DNA of 64,000 nucleotides. Source: Simmondsia chinensis. Taxonomy: Eukaryota; Streptophyta; Magnoliopsida; Caryophyllales; Simmondsiaceae. The translations under genes and the position numbers were made by a program. Below the pieces are notes generated by a model, which saw nothing but the letters and a program-made list of their open reading frames with translations, had not been told where the DNA came from and ran no database searches. The stretch spans positions 14,141,578-14,205,577 of the forward strand of contig JAGTTD010000025.1 in the NCBI GenBank assembly GCA_018398585.1. The letters are read 5' to 3'. Each line of letters opens with the position of its first letter. The first letter of the stretch is position 1. Positions 62,657 to 64,000 of this stretch are shown here, one piece after another.

Positions 62657-63164
62657 AGCAAGTGGTTAAGCATAGCAGTGTTACGTCACAAAATTTAGTG
62701 TTAATGAAATTTAAGCCTATGATTGAAGTAAGGAATAAGGGATCACTAGATGGAAGCAACTAATCAGCAAAATCTGGTGCTTAAGGTGCATTTAAGTAAC
62801 AAGAAGTATATTGCCAACAAGAGATTTAAGATAAGATCGAAAGTGAGGCAGCGCAAGGGAGTGATTGGACCTATAAGAATGCAAGAACAACAACATAAGT
62901 TGAAGGAGAATCCTTGAGCTAGTATGACAATTTACAACTTCAGTAAGTTGAACCAAAGCAAGGGAACAATTCAACACTGAAATGGAATTCTAACCAGTAG
63001 CCAGATTTGCATACAAATGTGACTGATCTGGAAGCTCACTCAAGTGGTTAATAGAGTGACAGACCAGGCAAGTTTAAGGCCTCTTGATCTAGGAAAGGAG
63101 AAATTTAATGTCACTTGGGGAATTAAGCAACATTCACAGCAAAGAAAGGGGCAAAACGTGAATG
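62657..63164 (+). pseudogene. F interior, right part
   Basis: Gln/Lys-rich short frames with stops. RPLDLGKEKFNV near 63081 gives the link to D. The join with J near 63165 is placed from where the Copia RT on the other strand ends. Confidence 0.6.
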
Positions 63165-64000
63165 GTTGTCCCTTCCAGATAAAACCCTTAGCAACCAGTC
63201 TTGCCATGAAGGTCTCTACCTTCCCATCCACTCTTCTTTTTCTCTTGTAGACCCATTCACATCCAATAGGCTTAATGCTAATAGGCACCTCTATAAGAAT
63301 CCAGACCTGATTAAAATACATAGATCCTAACTCATATTTCATTGCTAAGACCTATTGGTCAACATCCTTGTCTTTAACTACCTCGTTGTAGCTAAAAGGA
63401 ACAAATTCAATGTCACAGTCAACCATTAAGGCTCCCGTCATGAACCTGTCAGGCGCCCTGACAATCCACCCACTACACCTAGGCTCTCGTGTACTTAGAA
63501 CATTCTCAATCCTAACAGTAGGTGCATCTAATGCATCCACTATATCCTGAGTTATGTCGAGCTGTTCAGAATTAGTATCATTTTCTTTTAACTCCTCTAA
63601 AATAAAATAAGCAACATACCTAGTGCCCCAAGGGCTCCCGCCTAAGCAGGGTCTGGGGGCGGATGTACGCAGCCTTCCCCCTTCAGGGTATTATGCCTGA
63701 AGAGAGGCTGTTTCTAAGTGCCCCCAACCTAAGGGTGAGGACTTCCCAGGGGGTCACCTATCCTGGTTATGCTCTCGCCCAAGCAAGCTTCACTTCGGAG
63801 TTCTAATGGGATCCGGTGATGGCGTGTTGGTACCCTCTTTGGTTCTAACACTTTTCTATTGTTTTCTTTTATAGTCTACCATAGAATTCTCCTTAAAAAA
63901 TTTCGCACTTACTTTTACTAAGAACTTTTTGCTCAAAAGAACCATTCCTTTTATATTTCATTCTAAGACTCATAGGGAAATGGCGGTTTACTGTCTTCAT
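63165..64000 (-). pseudogene. J: Copia hinge and RT start, runs off the window
   Basis: Minus strand. 64000-63845 reads SFEQKVLSKSKCEIF and KENSMVDYKRK, the end of the integrase C-terminal region. After the SINE, 63580-63350 reads EQLDITQDIVDALDAPTVRI, then RCSGWIVRAPDRFMTG (the R-RSGR-VR-PDR hinge motif) and YNEVVKDKDVDQ. 63342-63180 reads MYFNQVWILIEVP, GCEWVYKRKRRVDGKVETF and ARLVAKG, the RT start. It ends about 10 residues later at F. The protease and gag would lie to the right outside the window. Confidence 0.82.
63598..63838 (-). mobile_element. SINE with 5S-rRNA-derived head
   Basis: On the minus strand it begins GGGTACCAACACGCCATCAC. CGGATCCCATTAGAACTCCG, CTTGCTTGGGCGAGAGCA, AGGATAGGTGACCCCC and TGGGAAGTCCTC follow. 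This matches plant 5S rRNA from about nucleotide 10 to near its end, including the A-box, intermediate element and C-box of the internal promoter. The SINE body shared with the copies at 9500 and 26602 is next (GGTTGGGGGCACTTAGAAA, GGCTGCGTACATCC, GGCGGGAGCCCTTGGGG), with a degenerate TGTTGCTT tail. A TSD is not obvious. Confidence 0.85.

Larger units (their letters stand above)
60319..63164 (+). mobile_element. F: short-LTR element related to D, 3' end lost
   Basis: A 440-bp LTR (60319-60758), primer site and decayed interior, split by LINE N. No 3' LTR in the window: Copia fragment J follows from about 63165. A motif RPLDLGKEK near 63081 corresponds to RPFDPGKEN of D at 5237. No RRM was found in the surviving part. 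The left flank CAAAG (60314-60318) would be one TSD half. Confidence 0.75.

Noticed and set aside
63700..63838. A 5S rRNA gene
   Set aside because: It is truncated at both ends, diverged, single, and fused to a SINE body inside a Copia fragment.
1..64000. CRISPR arrays, operons, bacterial promoters
   Set aside because: All gene families are plant retroelements; no regularly spaced short repeats with unique spacers.
1..64000. Endogenous pararetrovirus
   Set aside because: Every RT found is flanked by LTRs or adjoins integrase, or is of LINE type; no movement protein or coat domain seen.

Overview
The window is plant nuclear repeat DNA, probably from a eudicot with a repeat-rich genome. It is AT-rich. 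Nearly every recognisable reading frame belongs to a plant LTR retrotransposon (Tat, Athila, chromovirus or Sirevirus-type Copia), an L1-type LINE or a SINE. I found no intact host gene, tRNA gene, rRNA array or CRISPR. I cannot name the species.

The layout is a nest of insertions, most of which I could delimit by finding both ends and the target-site duplication (TSD). The oldest layer is a decayed minus-strand Tat-type Ty3 element, here called K. It has its 5' LTR near 59584-60318, gag at 57377-59340 and 50977-51161, protease near 38400-39480, RT/RNase H at 36026-37760 and integrase at 31640-33264. An opposite-strand plant-mobile-domain ORF lies at 28160-31575, the polypurine tract near 28035, and the 3' LTR ends at 1846. 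K has been split many times:
- D (3741-7275, +, TSD AAATA): short-LTR element carrying a PTB-like RRM.
- C (7385-27647, -, TSD CTAAG): Sirevirus-type Copia. It holds the Athila-type element A (8412-17454, +, TSD AATAA), the gag-protease-only element L (19803-23055, -, TSD ATTTA) and a SINE.
- P (9061-10456): a 1.4-kb near-perfect palindromic DNA transposon with an 11-bp TSD, sitting inside the 5' LTR of A.
- M (about 33265-36025, +): L1-type LINE.
- B (about 40216-50971, -): a second Sirevirus of the same family as C. Its 5' LTR holds the chromovirus E (44511-50119, +, TSD AGAAC).
- G (51162-57371, -, TSD TGTAT): chromovirus holding H (54316-55364), a 1-kb TRIM-like element with 88-bp terminal inverted repeats.
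- F (from 60319, +): a relative of D, holding an ORF1-only LINE (N, 61466-62638) and cut by Copia fragment J (63165-64000, -), which carries a SINE with a 5S-rRNA-derived head.

Every element looks inactive from stops, frameshifts or deletions. L and A are internally deleted but keep the terminal signals needed for mobilisation by a relative. The points I think deserve attention are palindrome P, the inverted-repeat TRIM H, the RRM captured in D, the SINEs that share a body but differ in their heads, the gag-protease element L, and the antisense plant-mobile-domain gene of K.
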